Below are positions 35,915 to 44,826 of a stretch of 64,000 nt of DNA, one piece after another; within the stretch, counting starts at the first letter, position 1; each line of letters opens with the position of its first letter. This DNA is from Chryseobacterium soli (GTDB taxonomy: Bacteria; Bacteroidota; Bacteroidia; Flavobacteriales; Weeksellaceae): NCBI RefSeq assembly GCF_000737705.1, contig NZ_JPRH01000004.1:310001-374000 (forward strand). Reading direction: 5' to 3'. A model generated the notes under the pieces. The model was not told the DNA's origin. It worked only from the letters and a program-made list of their open reading frames with translations, and ran no database searches. Position numbers and translations under genes: made by a program.

Positions 35915-36808
35915 ATGAAAAGGGACATCAATATTTTTGAGTTTCCTCTCAACCTCGGGCTTAAGAAAAAGGATCATGAAACGGAGCCCGGTGTTAAAAA
36001 GCTCCCGGAATGGCTCAGGAAATTTGATTTTCATAGAGCAATCAATCCCAATAATATTTTCAGACTGGAAGCACCGGAATATTCGATGGAACTTGATCAG
36101 GAGTCAGGAGTTCTCAATGCGGAAGTTATTATTAAGTACGCCAAAGAACAGGCAGATTTCATCATAAAGAATCATCAGGAAAACACTTTCAATATCATGC
36201 TTGGAGGTGACTGCAGCATTTTGATAGGAACAGCCATAGCCTTAAAGAAATTGGGAAATTTCGGGTTATTTTATCTGGACGGACATACAGATTATATTCC
36301 GGCTCATCTCTCTCAAAGTGCCGCTGCTGCAGGAATGGATCTTGCTATTATTACAGGATTGGGGCATGAAAAACTGACTCATATTGATGGGCTTAATCCT
36401 TATTTTTCAGAAGAAAATATTTATTGCGTAGGAAATGCAGAAACTGATGATAAAGAATATGTAGAGCAGATCCTTAATTCCAATATTGAATATTTTGATC
36501 TGGATAAGCTCAGAAAAAACGGCTTTGGGAAAACCGCGGAAGATTTTCTAACAATGATTAACAGTAAATCGCTGGACGGATTTTTTATTCACCTTGATGT
36601 AGATGTTTTGAATGATCAGCTGATGCCTGCAGTAGACAGCAGAATGGAAGACGGAATTGATTATGAAAATCTCAGAGAAATTCTGCAGCCGCTTATCAAT
36701 TCTCCCCTTTGCTTTGGAATAGAAATCACTGTTCTGGATCCTGATTATGATGAAAATGGCACGTACACGCAAGCATTGGTGAAAAATTTAATTCAAATTA
36801 TCAAATAA
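35915..36808 (+). CDS. Arginase/ureohydrolase-family protein with altered metal ligand
   Basis: A 297-residue ureohydrolase fold. Metal-site motifs are GGDCS (residues 98-101 region, Cys100), DGHTD (Asp122, His124, Asp126) and HLDVDVLND (Asp228, Asp230). In arginase, agmatinase and formimidoylglutamase the first motif is GGDH, so a metal-binding His is replaced by Cys; this GGDCS/DGHTD subgroup is widespread but uncharacterised as far as I know. The enzyme could hydrolyse a guanidino compound, releasing urea or formamide. Its closeness to cyanophycin genes (about 6 kb) hints at arginine use but they are not in one operon. HPP and zinc-ribbon genes follow closely. Confidence 0.8.
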   Translation: MKRDINIFEFPLNLGLKKKDHETEPGVKKLPEWLRKFDFHRAINPNNIFRLEAPEYSMELDQESGVLNAEVIIKYAKEQADFIIKNHQENTFNIMLGGDCSILIGTAIALKKLGNFGLFYLDGHTDYIPAHLSQSAAAAGMDLAIITGLGHEKLTHIDGLNPYFSEENIYCVGNAETDDKEYVEQILNSNIEYFDLDKLRKNGFGKTAEDFLTMINSKSLDGFFIHLDVDVLNDQLMPAVDSRMEDGIDYENLREILQPLINSPLCFGIEITVLDPDYDENGTYTQALVKNLIQIIK

Positions 36809-36818
36809 AGAAGACTAA

Positions 36819-37415
36819 ATGAAGAAGACTATAAAAAGAACGTTCAGAGTTTCAAAATATGTGATTTATAAGGAAACACTGGTTGACTATAAAGAACATT
36901 TCTGGTCGTTTTTAGGGGCATTTTTTGGAATTGGACTGATTGCATTTATCCAATCCCATTCCTTGTTAGAAACTGAAAATATATTCCTGATCGGTTCTTT
37001 TGGGGCCTCCAGTGTTTTGATCTATGGCGCTATACAAAGTCCTTTAGCACAACCCAGAAACCTTATAGGCGGTCATGTTATTTCAGCCATTGTGGGCGTT
37101 ACAATCTATAAACTGGTACCCGATATTATCTGGCTGTCTGCCCCGTTGGCAGTTGCTTTCTCTATCGTGTTGATGCAGTATACAAAAACTCTTCATCCAC
37201 CGGGCGGTGCTACCGCTTTAATTGCGGTAAGCTCAACCGGAAAGATCCCGGAATTAGGATATTGGTATGTTCTCTCCCCGGTTCTTTCAGGATGTATCAT
37301 ATTGCTGCTGGTTGCTCTATTTTTTAATAATATTACTCCCAACAGAAGTTATCCCAATCACAATAGATTTAAAAAGTTACTAAAGAAAAAACACAATCAT
37401 ACCCTGAAAAAATAA
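36819..37415 (+). CDS. HPP-family membrane protein
   Basis: A 198-residue integral membrane protein with four hydrophobic segments and the signature LHPPGGATALIAV near residue 125. SFGASSVLIYGA and PLAQPRNLIGGHVISA are also typical. Some HPP-family members have been implicated in nitrite transport in chloroplasts and cyanobacteria, but for heterotrophic bacteria the cargo is unknown. It starts 10 bases after the arginase-family gene and its TAA overlaps the next ATG by one base, so the three genes form a tight operon. Confidence 0.88.
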   Translation: MKKTIKRTFRVSKYVIYKETLVDYKEHFWSFLGAFFGIGLIAFIQSHSLLETENIFLIGSFGASSVLIYGAIQSPLAQPRNLIGGHVISAIVGVTIYKLVPDIIWLSAPLAVAFSIVLMQYTKTLHPPGGATALIAVSSTGKIPELGYWYVLSPVLSGCIILLLVALFFNNITPNRSYPNHNRFKKLLKKKHNHTLKK

Positions 37416-37759
37416 TGAATTGCCTAGAATGCGGCGAAAAAATTAACGGAAGGTCAGATAAAAAGTTCTGCAATGATGCCTGCCGGAACGCCTATAACAA
37501 TAAGCAGAATAAAGATTCCAGTAACCTGATGCGGAATGTGAACAACAAACTTCGTAAGAATTACCGGATCCTTTGTGAAATCAATACAGACGGTAAAGCA
37601 AAAACAGCAAGATCCAGACTGGATAGTTTAGGTTTTGATTTTGATTATTTTACGAATCTGAAAATCTATAAAAACGGTTCTGAATACAAATTTATTTATG
37701 ATTACGGCTATAAACTCTTAGACGATGATTATGTTTTAATTGTAAAAAATCAGGCTTAA
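37415..37759 (+). CDS. Small zinc-ribbon protein, unknown function
   Basis: A 114-residue protein. Cys3, Cys6, Cys19 and Cys23 in CLEC and FCNDAC form a zinc finger of the kind seen in many small Bacteroidota proteins. The rest has a basic helix (NNKLRKNYRILCEI) and a tail with aromatic residues (YKFIYDYGYKLL). Nucleic-acid binding is plausible from the charge but not shown. It starts inside the stop codon of the HPP gene (TAATG), so it is translationally coupled. Confidence 0.75.
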   Translation: MNCLECGEKINGRSDKKFCNDACRNAYNNKQNKDSSNLMRNVNNKLRKNYRILCEINTDGKAKTARSRLDSLGFDFDYFTNLKIYKNGSEYKFIYDYGYKLLDDDYVLIVKNQA

Positions 37760-37783
37760 TTTTCACCATTTACATTTTTAATT

Positions 37784-38689
37784 ATGAAAGAAATTGTTTT
37801 AATTACCGGTGCCGGCGGATTTGTTGCCCGTGAACTGTCGAAAAAGATTGAACAACAATATACGGTAAGGTTTTTAACCCGGAACAAAAAACAGGCTAAT
37901 GAATTTGAATGGGATGTAAAAAAAGGAACCATTGATGAATCAGCCTTTGACAATATCTCTCACATCATTCATTTAGCAGGAGCTAATATTTCTGAAAAGC
38001 GCTGGACTGATGAAAGAAAAAAAGAACTGATTTCAAGCCGTGTTGATTCTGCAAAACTATTGTTGAACACTTTACAAAAGAAGAACATCAAACTTAAATC
38101 TTTTATTTCTGCTTCAGGAATTAATTTTTACGGGACGACAACCACAGAAAAAATTTATACGGAAAACGACCAACCCGGTAATGATTTTTTAAGTGAAGTC
38201 GTGGTTCTTTGGGAAAAATCAGCAGATGAATTTCAGGAACAAAACCTGGCCGAACGGGTCGTGAAAATACGTACTGCAATTGTCCTTTCTGAAAAAGAAG
38301 GAGCCTTAAAAAAGATGATGCCTCCGATTCAGTTGGGGATCGGTTCACCACTGGGAAGCGGCAGACAGTATATGCCCTGGATCCATATTAAAGATATCTG
38401 TTCTGTTTATGAATTTGCTTTACAGAATCCCAACATCCAGGGCGTTTACAATGCTTCTTCTCCCCAGCATACTACGAATGAAAATTTCACAAAAAAGACG
38501 GCCGAAGTTTTAAAAAAGCCATTATTCATGCCGAATGTTCCCACATTTGTTCTGAAAATACTATTTGGAGAACTCGCTGATGCTTTACTGGAAGGTTCTA
38601 GGGCTTCATCACAGAAAATTCAGGATGCAGGCTTTCAGTTTAAATTTCCTGATCTCAAGCAAGCACTTGAAGATTTACTAAAAAAATAA
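37784..38689 (+). CDS. TIGR01777-type NAD-dependent epimerase
   Basis: A 301-residue SDR39U1/YfcH-like protein. The N-terminal Rossmann motif is ITGAGGFVARELSKK; HLAGANISEKRWTDERKKEL, SASGINFYGTT (the catalytic Tyr is followed by Gly), RTAIVLSEKEGALKKMM and PWIHIKDICSVYEFAL are family hallmarks, with the C-terminal DUF1731 region (VPTFVLKILFGELADALLEGSRA). The physiological substrate of this family is not established. It is 24 bases after the zinc-ribbon gene and may share its transcript. Confidence 0.92.
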   Translation: MKEIVLITGAGGFVARELSKKIEQQYTVRFLTRNKKQANEFEWDVKKGTIDESAFDNISHIIHLAGANISEKRWTDERKKELISSRVDSAKLLLNTLQKKNIKLKSFISASGINFYGTTTTEKIYTENDQPGNDFLSEVVVLWEKSADEFQEQNLAERVVKIRTAIVLSEKEGALKKMMPPIQLGIGSPLGSGRQYMPWIHIKDICSVYEFALQNPNIQGVYNASSPQHTTNENFTKKTAEVLKKPLFMPNVPTFVLKILFGELADALLEGSRASSQKIQDAGFQFKFPDLKQALEDLLKK

Positions 38690-38716
38690 AAATCATTATA
38701 AAAAGAAATAATCTCT

Positions 38717-39301
38717 ATGCAGCAAAATAAGAATATCAATATTATAAAAACAGAAATTTTATCGGATAACTGGTATACATTACATAAAATCACCTTCGAA
38801 AAAACTCAAAGTAACGGAACAATACAAACTCAAAGCAGAGAAGCTTACGACAGAGGAAATGGCGCGGTCATTCTGCTTTACAATAAAGATAAAAATACGG
38901 TGATTCTTACCCGTCAGTTCCGTCTTCCTACCTATATTAATGGAAATTCCACGGGAATGCTTATCGAAGCGTGTGCAGGCTTACTGGATAATGACAATCC
39001 CGAAGAATGTATAAAAAGAGAAACTGAGGAAGAAACAGGCTATACAATTACACAGGTTGAAAAAGTCTATGAAGCTTATATGTCGCCTGGCTCCGTTACT
39101 GAAATATTGCATTTTTTCATTGCAGCCTATTCTGAAGATATGAAAATGGCAGATGGCGGCGGTCTTGAAGAAGAAGGTGAAGATATTGAAGTGCTGGAAC
39201 TTTCATTTCATAATGCACTGACCATGATTGATAATGGGGAGATTAAAGATGCCAAAACCATTATGCTCTTGCAGTATTTACGTATTAAAAATATCCTGTA
39301 G
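38717..39301 (+). CDS. nudK: NudK-like Nudix hydrolase (GDP-mannose pyrophosphatase type)
   Basis: A 194-residue Nudix protein very similar in pattern to E. coli Nud[46 protein letters not shown] and [18 protein letters not shown]. The Nudix box keeps the catalytic RETEEETGY core; the first Glu of the box is Asn here, a conservative change seen at a non-catalytic position. NudK hydrolyses GDP-mannose and related nucleotide sugars. It lies 27 bases downstream of the epimerase gene on the same strand. Confidence 0.85.
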   Translation: MQQNKNINIIKTEILSDNWYTLHKITFEKTQSNGTIQTQSREAYDRGNGAVILLYNKDKNTVILTRQFRLPTYINGNSTGMLIEACAGLLDNDNPEECIKRETEEETGYTITQVEKVYEAYMSPGSVTEILHFFIAAYSEDMKMADGGGLEEEGEDIEVLELSFHNALTMIDNGEIKDAKTIMLLQYLRIKNIL

Positions 39302-39377
39302 ATTAAACAGTATTGTATTTCCTAATCCAAAAATATGATCTAGTTTTGTGCCTCCAAAATTAAACTGATCTTTTACC

Positions 39378-39425
39378 ATGAAAAAAACAATACTAATTAT
39401 AATCTCCATCTTATCTATAAAATGA
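39378..39425 (+). CDS. 15-codon signal-peptide-like mini reading frame
   Basis: ATG at 39378 opens a frame of 15 codons, MKKTILIIISILSIK, then TGA that overlaps the ATG of the next gene in an ATGA. It looks like the beginning of a lipoprotein or secretory signal peptide whose mature part was lost, or like a leader that couples translation to the gene at 39422. It has a TAGTTTTG -7 box upstream at 39341-39348. Confidence 0.35.
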   Translation: MKKTILIIISILSIK

Positions 39426-39793
39426 TTGAACATGTAAAACTCGCTATTAATCCTCAGTTTCAAGATTGGGTTCTCTTCAAAAACGGAACGTATATTATTT
39501 TCGATCATGCAGATACTATAAAAGATATACATGCAGAAGCCATAAAGCAAATGAAAGAATTTGGTCCCGTTTTAGCTGGTGGTCCTGCCGGTGATTTTAA
39601 TACAATTACTTTAAAACACACAGAAGGTTGGATTGTTGCCGGACACGGCTATGGAATGTATACGTATGTAAATCCGATTGAGATTGAAAACAATACTCCC
39701 AATGACCTTGAAATTGGATTATTTGGAAGGTCTAAAAGAGATCTCGATGGAAAACAGCCTCAAATCATCTACACCAACCGTAACAATAAATAA
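39422..39793 (+). CDS. Hypothetical protein, 123 residues
   Basis: I do not recognise a family with confidence. The protein is soluble, with alternating strand-like stretches and repeated Gly (GTYIIFDHADT, GPVLAGGPAGDF, GWIVAGHGYGMYTYV). No signal peptide is part of this frame, though an abortive one lies directly before it. Nine bases separate it from a DUF2750 gene, so the two, together with the membrane protein at 40266, are likely one transcript. Confidence 0.65.
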   Translation: MIEHVKLAINPQFQDWVLFKNGTYIIFDHADTIKDIHAEAIKQMKEFGPVLAGGPAGDFNTITLKHTEGWIVAGHGYGMYTYVNPIEIENNTPNDLEIGLFGRSKRDLDGKQPQIIYTNRNNK

Positions 39794-39801
39794 CGAAAAT
39801 T

Positions 39802-40260
39802 ATGCTTCAAGATACAATTACTCTACAAAATCAACATAAAAATTTCATAAAAAAAGTAAGTGAATCACAAATTGTGTACGCTCTGAAAGGTGATAAAGGC
39901 TATGCTGTCTCCTACTCCAACGATATGGAACATGAAGACGGCAGTCCTGTACAGGTCGTTTGTTTCTGGTCTGTAGAGGCCCTTGCAAAATCCTGTATTG
40001 AAAATGAATGGGAGGAATATATTGTCGATTCCATCCCTTTAAATGATTTTCTTGAAAACTGGTGTCTAGGAATGAATAGTGACGGCATTATGACGGGAAC
40101 TGATTTTAACAGTAATTTATTCGGGAGCGAAGTAGAACCCATTGAGCTAATCCTTGATATTATAGAAGAACTGAAAAGAATTGAAAAACCATTGGAATTT
40201 ATAAAGTTTGAAAATATTGAAGATCTGGAAACCCAGATCAGAGAGGTTTTAAACAGTTAG
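39802..40260 (+). CDS. DUF2750-like protein
   Basis: A 152-residue protein. The first 110 residues have the DUF2750 look: QHKNFIKKVSESQIVYALKG, VVCFWSVEALAKSCI, WEEYIVDSIPLNDFLENWCLGM. The family is uncharacterised and often found near toxin-immunity-like or other small accessory genes. It is acidic, with no membrane segment. Neighbours are close on both sides (8 and 5 bases), an accessory gene string. Confidence 0.8.
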   Translation: MLQDTITLQNQHKNFIKKVSESQIVYALKGDKGYAVSYSNDMEHEDGSPVQVVCFWSVEALAKSCIENEWEEYIVDSIPLNDFLENWCLGMNSDGIMTGTDFNSNLFGSEVEPIELILDIIEELKRIEKPLEFIKFENIEDLETQIREVLNS

Positions 40261-40265
40261 AATAG

Positions 40266-40823
40266 ATGAGTTTACAGGAAAAAACAAAGTCCTTTTTATC
40301 GGATTCATATGTACGGTTTTTAATTATATTCATCCCGCTTATGTGTATGGAAACCTTCTTTTTAAAACCGTTCATTAAAAATCATTATTTAGATCAGGAT
40401 CTGACAAACTTTAAAGACGGTTCATGGAAGTATTTAATTCCTATAACATTTTTATTAACTATAGTTTTAACCATCTGCTTAAAAGTTAAAACAATATCCC
40501 ACTTTATTACCACATGTATATTTTCTACAGTATTTATCTTTTTTGTATTTAGAACAGTACTCATCAGTATTATGTTATATATCAATACCCAAACTGAAAA
40601 ATCGCAGATAACAAATACTTATAATGTAATCAGATATAAAGAAATGAAGATCTTTTGGCTTAATTCGGACAAGAAAAATTCTATTAATGACAATGATAAA
40701 ATGAAACTGATTAACAAAAGAAGAAAGGAAAAAGGTCAGAAATCATTGTTTGAATATAAAATGAACGATACCATACAAGTGAAGTTAAAGAAGGGTGTTT
40801 TTAATGTAAATTATATTGAGTAA
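40266..40823 (+). CDS. Hypothetical membrane protein, 185 residues
   Basis: The N-terminal 105 residues contain about three hydrophobic segments (near 17-34, 51-67 and 77-103); the last 80 residues are charged and probably cytoplasmic (IRYKEMKIFW, NKRRKEKGQKSLFEYK). I recognise no family. It starts 5 bases after the DUF2750 gene. The base composition is very AT-rich. Confidence 0.6.
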   Translation: MSLQEKTKSFLSDSYVRFLIIFIPLMCMETFFLKPFIKNHYLDQDLTNFKDGSWKYLIPITFLLTIVLTICLKVKTISHFITTCIFSTVFIFFVFRTVLISIMLYINTQTEKSQITNTYNVIRYKEMKIFWLNSDKKNSINDNDKMKLINKRRKEKGQKSLFEYKMNDTIQVKLKKGVFNVNYIE

Positions 40824-40919
40824 TCAAAATCTAAATAACTCATCTCAACCACAATTTTTCAAAAAAGTAATTGGTTTCAGGAGTGAAGAATATTCGTACA
40901 ACCTGTTAAAAATAAAAAA

Positions 40920-41309
40920 ATGGAAATCCAAAACATAGACCACATTGTACTGACGGTAGCTGATATTGATGCAACCGTTACTTTTTACACTGAAATTTTA
41001 AATTTCAAGGTGGTTACTTTCGGTGATAACAGAAAAGCATTGACTTTTGGAAATCAAAAGATCAATCTTCATCAAAGGGGACATGAATTTGAGCCTAAAG
41101 CCCATCAACCCACATGCGGTTCTGCTGATCTCTGCTTTATCTCATCAACCGATATTGAAACGGTTTTGGAGGAATTGCAGGAAAAAAGTATAGAGATCAT
41201 TGAAGGAATTGTTGACAGAACAGGAGCATTGGGAAAGATTAGATCAGTGTATTTCCGGGATCCTGATATGAATCTGATCGAGGTAAGTACCTATCCAAAT
41301 AAACAATAA
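40920..41309 (+). CDS. VOC-family (glyoxalase-like) protein
   Basis: A 129-residue single VOC domain: IDHIVLTVADIDATVTFYTEIL at the start (metal His8), FGNQKINLHQRG, then a second half with DLCFISSTDI and VYFRDPDMNLIEVSTY (metal Glu). It resembles the small dioxygenase/glyoxalase-like proteins annotated as YwbC-like or fosfomycin-like, but FosA/B motifs are not clear, so no drug role is claimed. A broken paralogue of its second half lies 1.2 kb downstream at 42489. Confidence 0.88.
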   Translation: MEIQNIDHIVLTVADIDATVTFYTEILNFKVVTFGDNRKALTFGNQKINLHQRGHEFEPKAHQPTCGSADLCFISSTDIETVLEELQEKSIEIIEGIVDRTGALGKIRSVYFRDPDMNLIEVSTYPNKQ

Positions 41310-41325
41310 GGATAAAAACAGGGAA

Positions 41326-41352
41326 TTGCATACAGATGATTTCTTATTTTTG
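41326..41352 (+). promoter_or_regulatory. Probable promoter of the secreted-protein gene at 41396
   Basis: TTG at 41326-41328, 16 bases, then TATTTTTG at 41345-41352, a good TAnnTTTG box with slightly short spacing. It would give a leader of about 40 bases. Confidence 0.45.
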
Positions 41353-41395
41353 CAAAACCTGTCATATCATAGAATTATAAACTATTATTAATACC

Positions 41396-42157
41396 ATGAA
41401 AAAAATTTTCATCTGCTTTTCAATTATCCTTTCAGCGATGAGTTTTGCGCAGAAAAAAGGAGCTAAACCCAGTCTTCCTTCATATTCTTACCAGACTTTT
41501 AATTGCTCCAACATAGGATATTTTGATACTAACACCTATAAAAAAGAAGAAATAGACGGAGTTTACCAACTTCTCTATACCTTCACGGGTGTTAATTTCG
41601 ATTCTCATCCTGTTTTTAAACTCTCAGACGTTGAAGATATCCGGAAAAATAAAGATACCTATCTCCAACAGCTGGAAAAACAGTATCAACAAAAGAAAAA
41701 AGAATTGTACAGCCTGAAAATCATCAACCAGCCTATGTGGAAAAAACTGCAGCAGGAAACCATTCAGACTTTTGAAAATGAATATCAGCTGAACAAAGAT
41801 AATATCATGGGCTTTTCTGATCCATCTTCACTGAAAAAGAGTCCTTATTACAATACCTGCAAAGAATATGTGGATGTGGCCACGTCTGGTGACAAACAGA
41901 AAATGTATTCGGTCTGGAAGAAATTTGTTGAGGCAAGAAGCAAAGATAATGCAGACCCCAAAGGTGTCATGGCTAGATTTAATGAAAAATTAAACGATCC
42001 CAACAAAGATGATTATGCCCTGATTGATCTCATTGGATTTGGATTTCATAATTGTGCCAACAGCAGTTTCAGACCTGTTACGGATGATGAAGGAAAAGCT
42101 TATACAGCATTTGATAAGATCTTCACAAAGCTAAAGGCAGACTGTGACGAGCCTTAA
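41396..42157 (+). CDS. Secreted hypothetical protein, 253 residues
   Basis: An N-terminal Sec signal peptide is evident (KKIFICFSIILSAMSFAQ, cleavage expected after Ala-Gln or just before). The mature part is helical and Lys/Gln-rich in the middle (YLQQLEKQYQQKKKELYSL), with six Cys in all, several of which could pair in the periplasm. I recognise no domain. It has its own promoter. It lies between a VOC gene and that gene's broken copy. Confidence 0.65.
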   Translation: MKKIFICFSIILSAMSFAQKKGAKPSLPSYSYQTFNCSNIGYFDTNTYKKEEIDGVYQLLYTFTGVNFDSHPVFKLSDVEDIRKNKDTYLQQLEKQYQQKKKELYSLKIINQPMWKKLQQETIQTFENEYQLNKDNIMGFSDPSSLKKSPYYNTCKEYVDVATSGDKQKMYSVWKKFVEARSKDNADPKGVMARFNEKLNDPNKDDYALIDLIGFGFHNCANSSFRPVTDDEGKAYTAFDKIFTKLKADCDEP

Positions 42158-42488
42158 TGGCTAAAAGTGGAAAGTTAAACGTGATGGAGATTGTAGGTAA
42201 AGAACAAATCTGAAGATCTATTATCTTATCAGTTTAAGGGTTTAACGTTTGGATATCTTTATTGATCAACGTTTCAGTTGCTGCTCTTATCACTAAAACA
42301 CATCGTTCTTTACCGTTCAAAACTAACGGTGTTGATAAAAAATAGTGAATTCAAAATTAAAAAACACGGCCAGTATATGATTCAACATATATTATCTGTA
42401 CTTTTTTTATCGTAGAAACAGTATGATTCAAAAAAATAAAAAACATCAATCAACCATTCCTTATAAAGGTTAATCCCATCGAAAAAAA
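42158..42488. other. Gene-free stretch between secreted protein and VOC remnant
   Basis: 331 bases with short interrupted frames in all phases and no hairpin with a T tract. It may be decayed coding sequence linked to the loss of the first half of the VOC paralogue that follows, but I can match none of it to a protein. Confidence 0.4.
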
Positions 42489-42728
42489 ATGTTTTCAGGA
42501 TCTATAACTTCTTCCGACCTTTGGAATATAAATACGACCTGTGGTTCTGCAGATTTATTCTTTATTTCTGCAACCGATATTAAAGTGGTTATAGAAGAAT
42601 TAAAACAGAAAAACATTGAGATTGTTGAAGGCGTTGTAGACCGAACCAGTGCATTGGGAAAGATACGATCTGTTTATTTTCGTGATCCTAACATGAACCT
42701 GATTGAGGCAAGTAATTATTCAAAATAA
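42489..42728 (+). pseudogene. 5'-truncated VOC-domain paralogue
   Basis: An open frame of 79 codons whose last 65 (from TCGSADLFFISATDI to NMNLIEASNY) closely match the second half of the VOC protein at 40920, while the first 14 codons are unrelated. The first betaalpha-beta-beta-beta half with the metal His is missing, so it cannot form a normal VOC module alone. The two copies differ at many synonymous sites, so the duplication is not recent. Confidence 0.7.
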
Positions 42729-42808
42729 AATTCTATAAACTAATCATATTAAAGTGTAAAATTTGCAATTTAAGTATGTTTAGTTTAGATTCGTCAACAA
42801 ATACCTTC

Positions 42809-43864
42809 ATGAATAAGATTCTTTTTACCACAGCCTTATGTTTAAGCTTAAACCTTCTGTCTCAGCGTATTATTACCGACAAAGACTATAAGATTCTGAA
42901 TGCCTGCAGTAAAAATTCTTATATATATGCGGAAAAGCTGTATAAAAAAGTAACTGAAGATGCAGATAGAAATCAAAAATACGTTGATGAAGAGGAATTC
43001 TATGATATCATTTGTGATTCGAAATGCAGCTTGTACACCCCTATCATTTTAAAATACTGGAGTGATAGAAGATTTATCTCAAAAGAGTCTTTCGAAAAGT
43101 ACTTTGTAAAACGTCCAGAGAATTACCCAACATTTCTAAAAGGACTTTTTGTTAATCTCCCTTACAATGACCCCTATGATAATCTTCCTTATGAAGCTTT
43201 AATGGAATATGTATACCGGATTTCTCCGGCAGATTTTGACAGACATATGGACTCTCTGCTTACAACCGATGATCTATATGGAGCAAAATTTGTCGAAATG
43301 ATGACATTTTTGAGGGATAAAAAACTTACTGAAAGTTACAAAAAAACCTTATTTTCTTATGTAGAAAAGTGTACGCCACAGCAGAAAAACATTTTCAAAA
43401 TGCATAGAATTATTTTTGATCTTTTGCAAAATACGGAAGACAAACAGGCTATTCTCAGGCTGCTTGAGAAAACCCAAGACTGCTGGGAAAGTATAGAGGA
43501 AAATAATCGCCTTTCATTTTATGGTCTTTTATGGAATTATAAACTCGATTATCAGACCAAAAACCCCTATTTTCGGTTGAATAAATATTTCAATACCCTT
43601 TTCAACTTTGAACCCTATTTATCCGACAAACAGAAAAATAAAATTGTGGGTAAAAATCCAACGGTTCTCGATGGGAATATGAATAAACTCCAGTACAAAG
43701 AAGGTGAGCTGATTGATAGAATGAATGAAATAGCAAAAGATAGCCAGATCTATTATATCTATGTCGCCGATCAAAAAGCAACAGCAGAAATCAAAAGACT
43801 GTATGGGATAGAAAATCCGGATGGAATTATTATCTATTCATCCAGTCCGTATACAAAAGAATAA
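42809..43864 (+). CDS. Secreted hypothetical protein, 351 residues
   Basis: A signal peptide begins at the chosen start (NKILFTTALCLSLNLLSQR); a longer reading from 42776 would place 11 extra residues before it and is less likely. The mature part is largely helical with many Tyr and Asp residues (SPADFDRHMDSLLTTDDLYGAKFVEMM) and looks like a helical-repeat protein. No family recognised. It resembles in style the lipoprotein at 49127 but I see no clear homology. No close neighbour on the same strand. Confidence 0.65.
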   Translation: MNKILFTTALCLSLNLLSQRIITDKDYKILNACSKNSYIYAEKLYKKVTEDADRNQKYVDEEEFYDIICDSKCSLYTPIILKYWSDRRFISKESFEKYFVKRPENYPTFLKGLFVNLPYNDPYDNLPYEALMEYVYRISPADFDRHMDSLLTTDDLYGAKFVEMMTFLRDKKLTESYKKTLFSYVEKCTPQQKNIFKMHRIIFDLLQNTEDKQAILRLLEKTQDCWESIEENNRLSFYGLLWNYKLDYQTKNPYFRLNKYFNTLFNFEPYLSDKQKNKIVGKNPTVLDGNMNKLQYKEGELIDRMNEIAKDSQIYYIYVADQKATAEIKRLYGIENPDGIIIYSSSPYTKE

Positions 43865-43913
43865 ACATCCTCAATTTCTCCTTAATAGTTAAGAATATAC
43901 AGATTTCAATCAT

Positions 43914-44375
43914 TTATATCGTAACCCCATGATTATTCTTCACTTCGGCCATCACAAAGGTACTGTGGGTACTTCCGATAGAATCTACGGAACCTAATTT
44001 ATTAAATACGAAATCCTGATAATGCTTCATATCTCTTACCTGAACTTTAAGCAGAAAATCAAAATCTCCTGAAATATTATAACATTCCACCACTTCTTCG
44101 ATCTGCACAATATCTTTCACAAATTTATTCCCTACAGACCGGTCATGAATCTTTAATTTCACCTGACAGAAAACAGTAAACCCCCGATTGAGTTTTTCAG
44201 CTTCCAAAACAGCCGCATAGTGCTTAATGTATCCTTCCTGTTCCAATCTTTTTACCCGTTCAAAAACAGGCGATGGAGAGAGGTTAATTTCTTTAGCCAG
44301 CTCTTTCACGGTCAGTTTTGCATTTTTTTGCAGGATTCTCAGCAGCTGAAGATCCTTTTCGTCAAGTCTTTCCAC
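43914..44375 (-). CDS. Lrp/AsnC-family transcriptional regulator
   Basis: A 153-residue regulator. The N-terminal helix-turn-helix is DLQLLRILQKNAKLTVKELAKEINLSPSPVFERVKRLEQEGYI; the C-terminal RAM/ligand-binding domain has FTVFCQVKLKI, VVECYNISGDFDFLLKVQV and HSTFVMAEVK. Members sense amino acids such as Leu, Asn or Met and bind DNA as octamers. It diverges from the metE leader, with 165 bases between its ATG and the riboswitch, so it may control itself and metE. A -7 box TAAATTTG is seen at 44414-44407 on the minus strand. Confidence 0.93.
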   Translation of the reverse strand: MERLDEKDLQLLRILQKNAKLTVKELAKEINLSPSPVFERVKRLEQEGYIKHYAAVLEAEKLNRGFTVFCQVKLKIHDRSVGNKFVKDIVQIEEVVECYNISGDFDFLLKVQVRDMKHYQDFVFNKLGSVDSIGSTHSTFVMAEVKNNHGVTI

Positions 44376-44540
44376 AGGATAATATTCTTTTTACGGTTTA
44401 TTTTTTCAAATTTACAGAATATTTATCTTTAAAAATAAATAACAACAACGTTTTATACTTAATTTTTGACATTAAACCAATTAATTAACGCAATTCAATA
44501 CCTTTATCCCACAATCTGTTCTTTAACATACTTCATCAAA

Positions 44541-44705
44541 CGGAAAAGGTTTTACGTAGCGTAAATGAATAGGGAATCGTGTGAAAATCACGAGCTGTCG
44601 CGCAACTGTAAGTAATATATCAAAGGTTTTTGTCCACGAGTATCCACTGCTATAAGCGGGAAGGACGACAAAAACTGTTACCAGCCAGGAGACCTGCCTG
44701 TTCCG
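44541..44705 (+). ncRNA. Cobalamin riboswitch in the metE leader
   Basis: Conserved AdoCbl-riboswitch blocks are present in order: GGGAATCGTGTGAAAATCACGAGCTG in two parts (44572 onward), the nearly invariant GTCGCGCAACTGTAAG, CCACTGC followed by GCGGGAAGG, and the B12-box-like GCCAGGAGACCTGCC. The closing stem CGGAAaAGG (44541-44549) pairs with CCTgTTCCG (44697-44705) with one mismatch. It precedes metE, the B12-independent methionine synthase, the classic target: with cobalamin present, metE is shut off. The 250 bases between it and metE must hold the expression platform, which I cannot assign to terminator or ribosome-site masking. Confidence 0.93.
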
Positions 44706-44826
44706 GATTGACAATGCTTTCGCGGTTTGAAGCTTTGAGTCATACAGATGATACTTTTTGAACGTATTGGGTCAGTTTTAAAATTAGAGAAATCGGAAGT
44801 TTAAAACTCTCCTGATCTATCTCATT

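Noticed and set aside
39278..39550. 90-codon minus-strand frame near the nudK-like gene
   Set aside because: Antisense to the better supported 39422 gene and to the end of the nudK-like gene; no domain.
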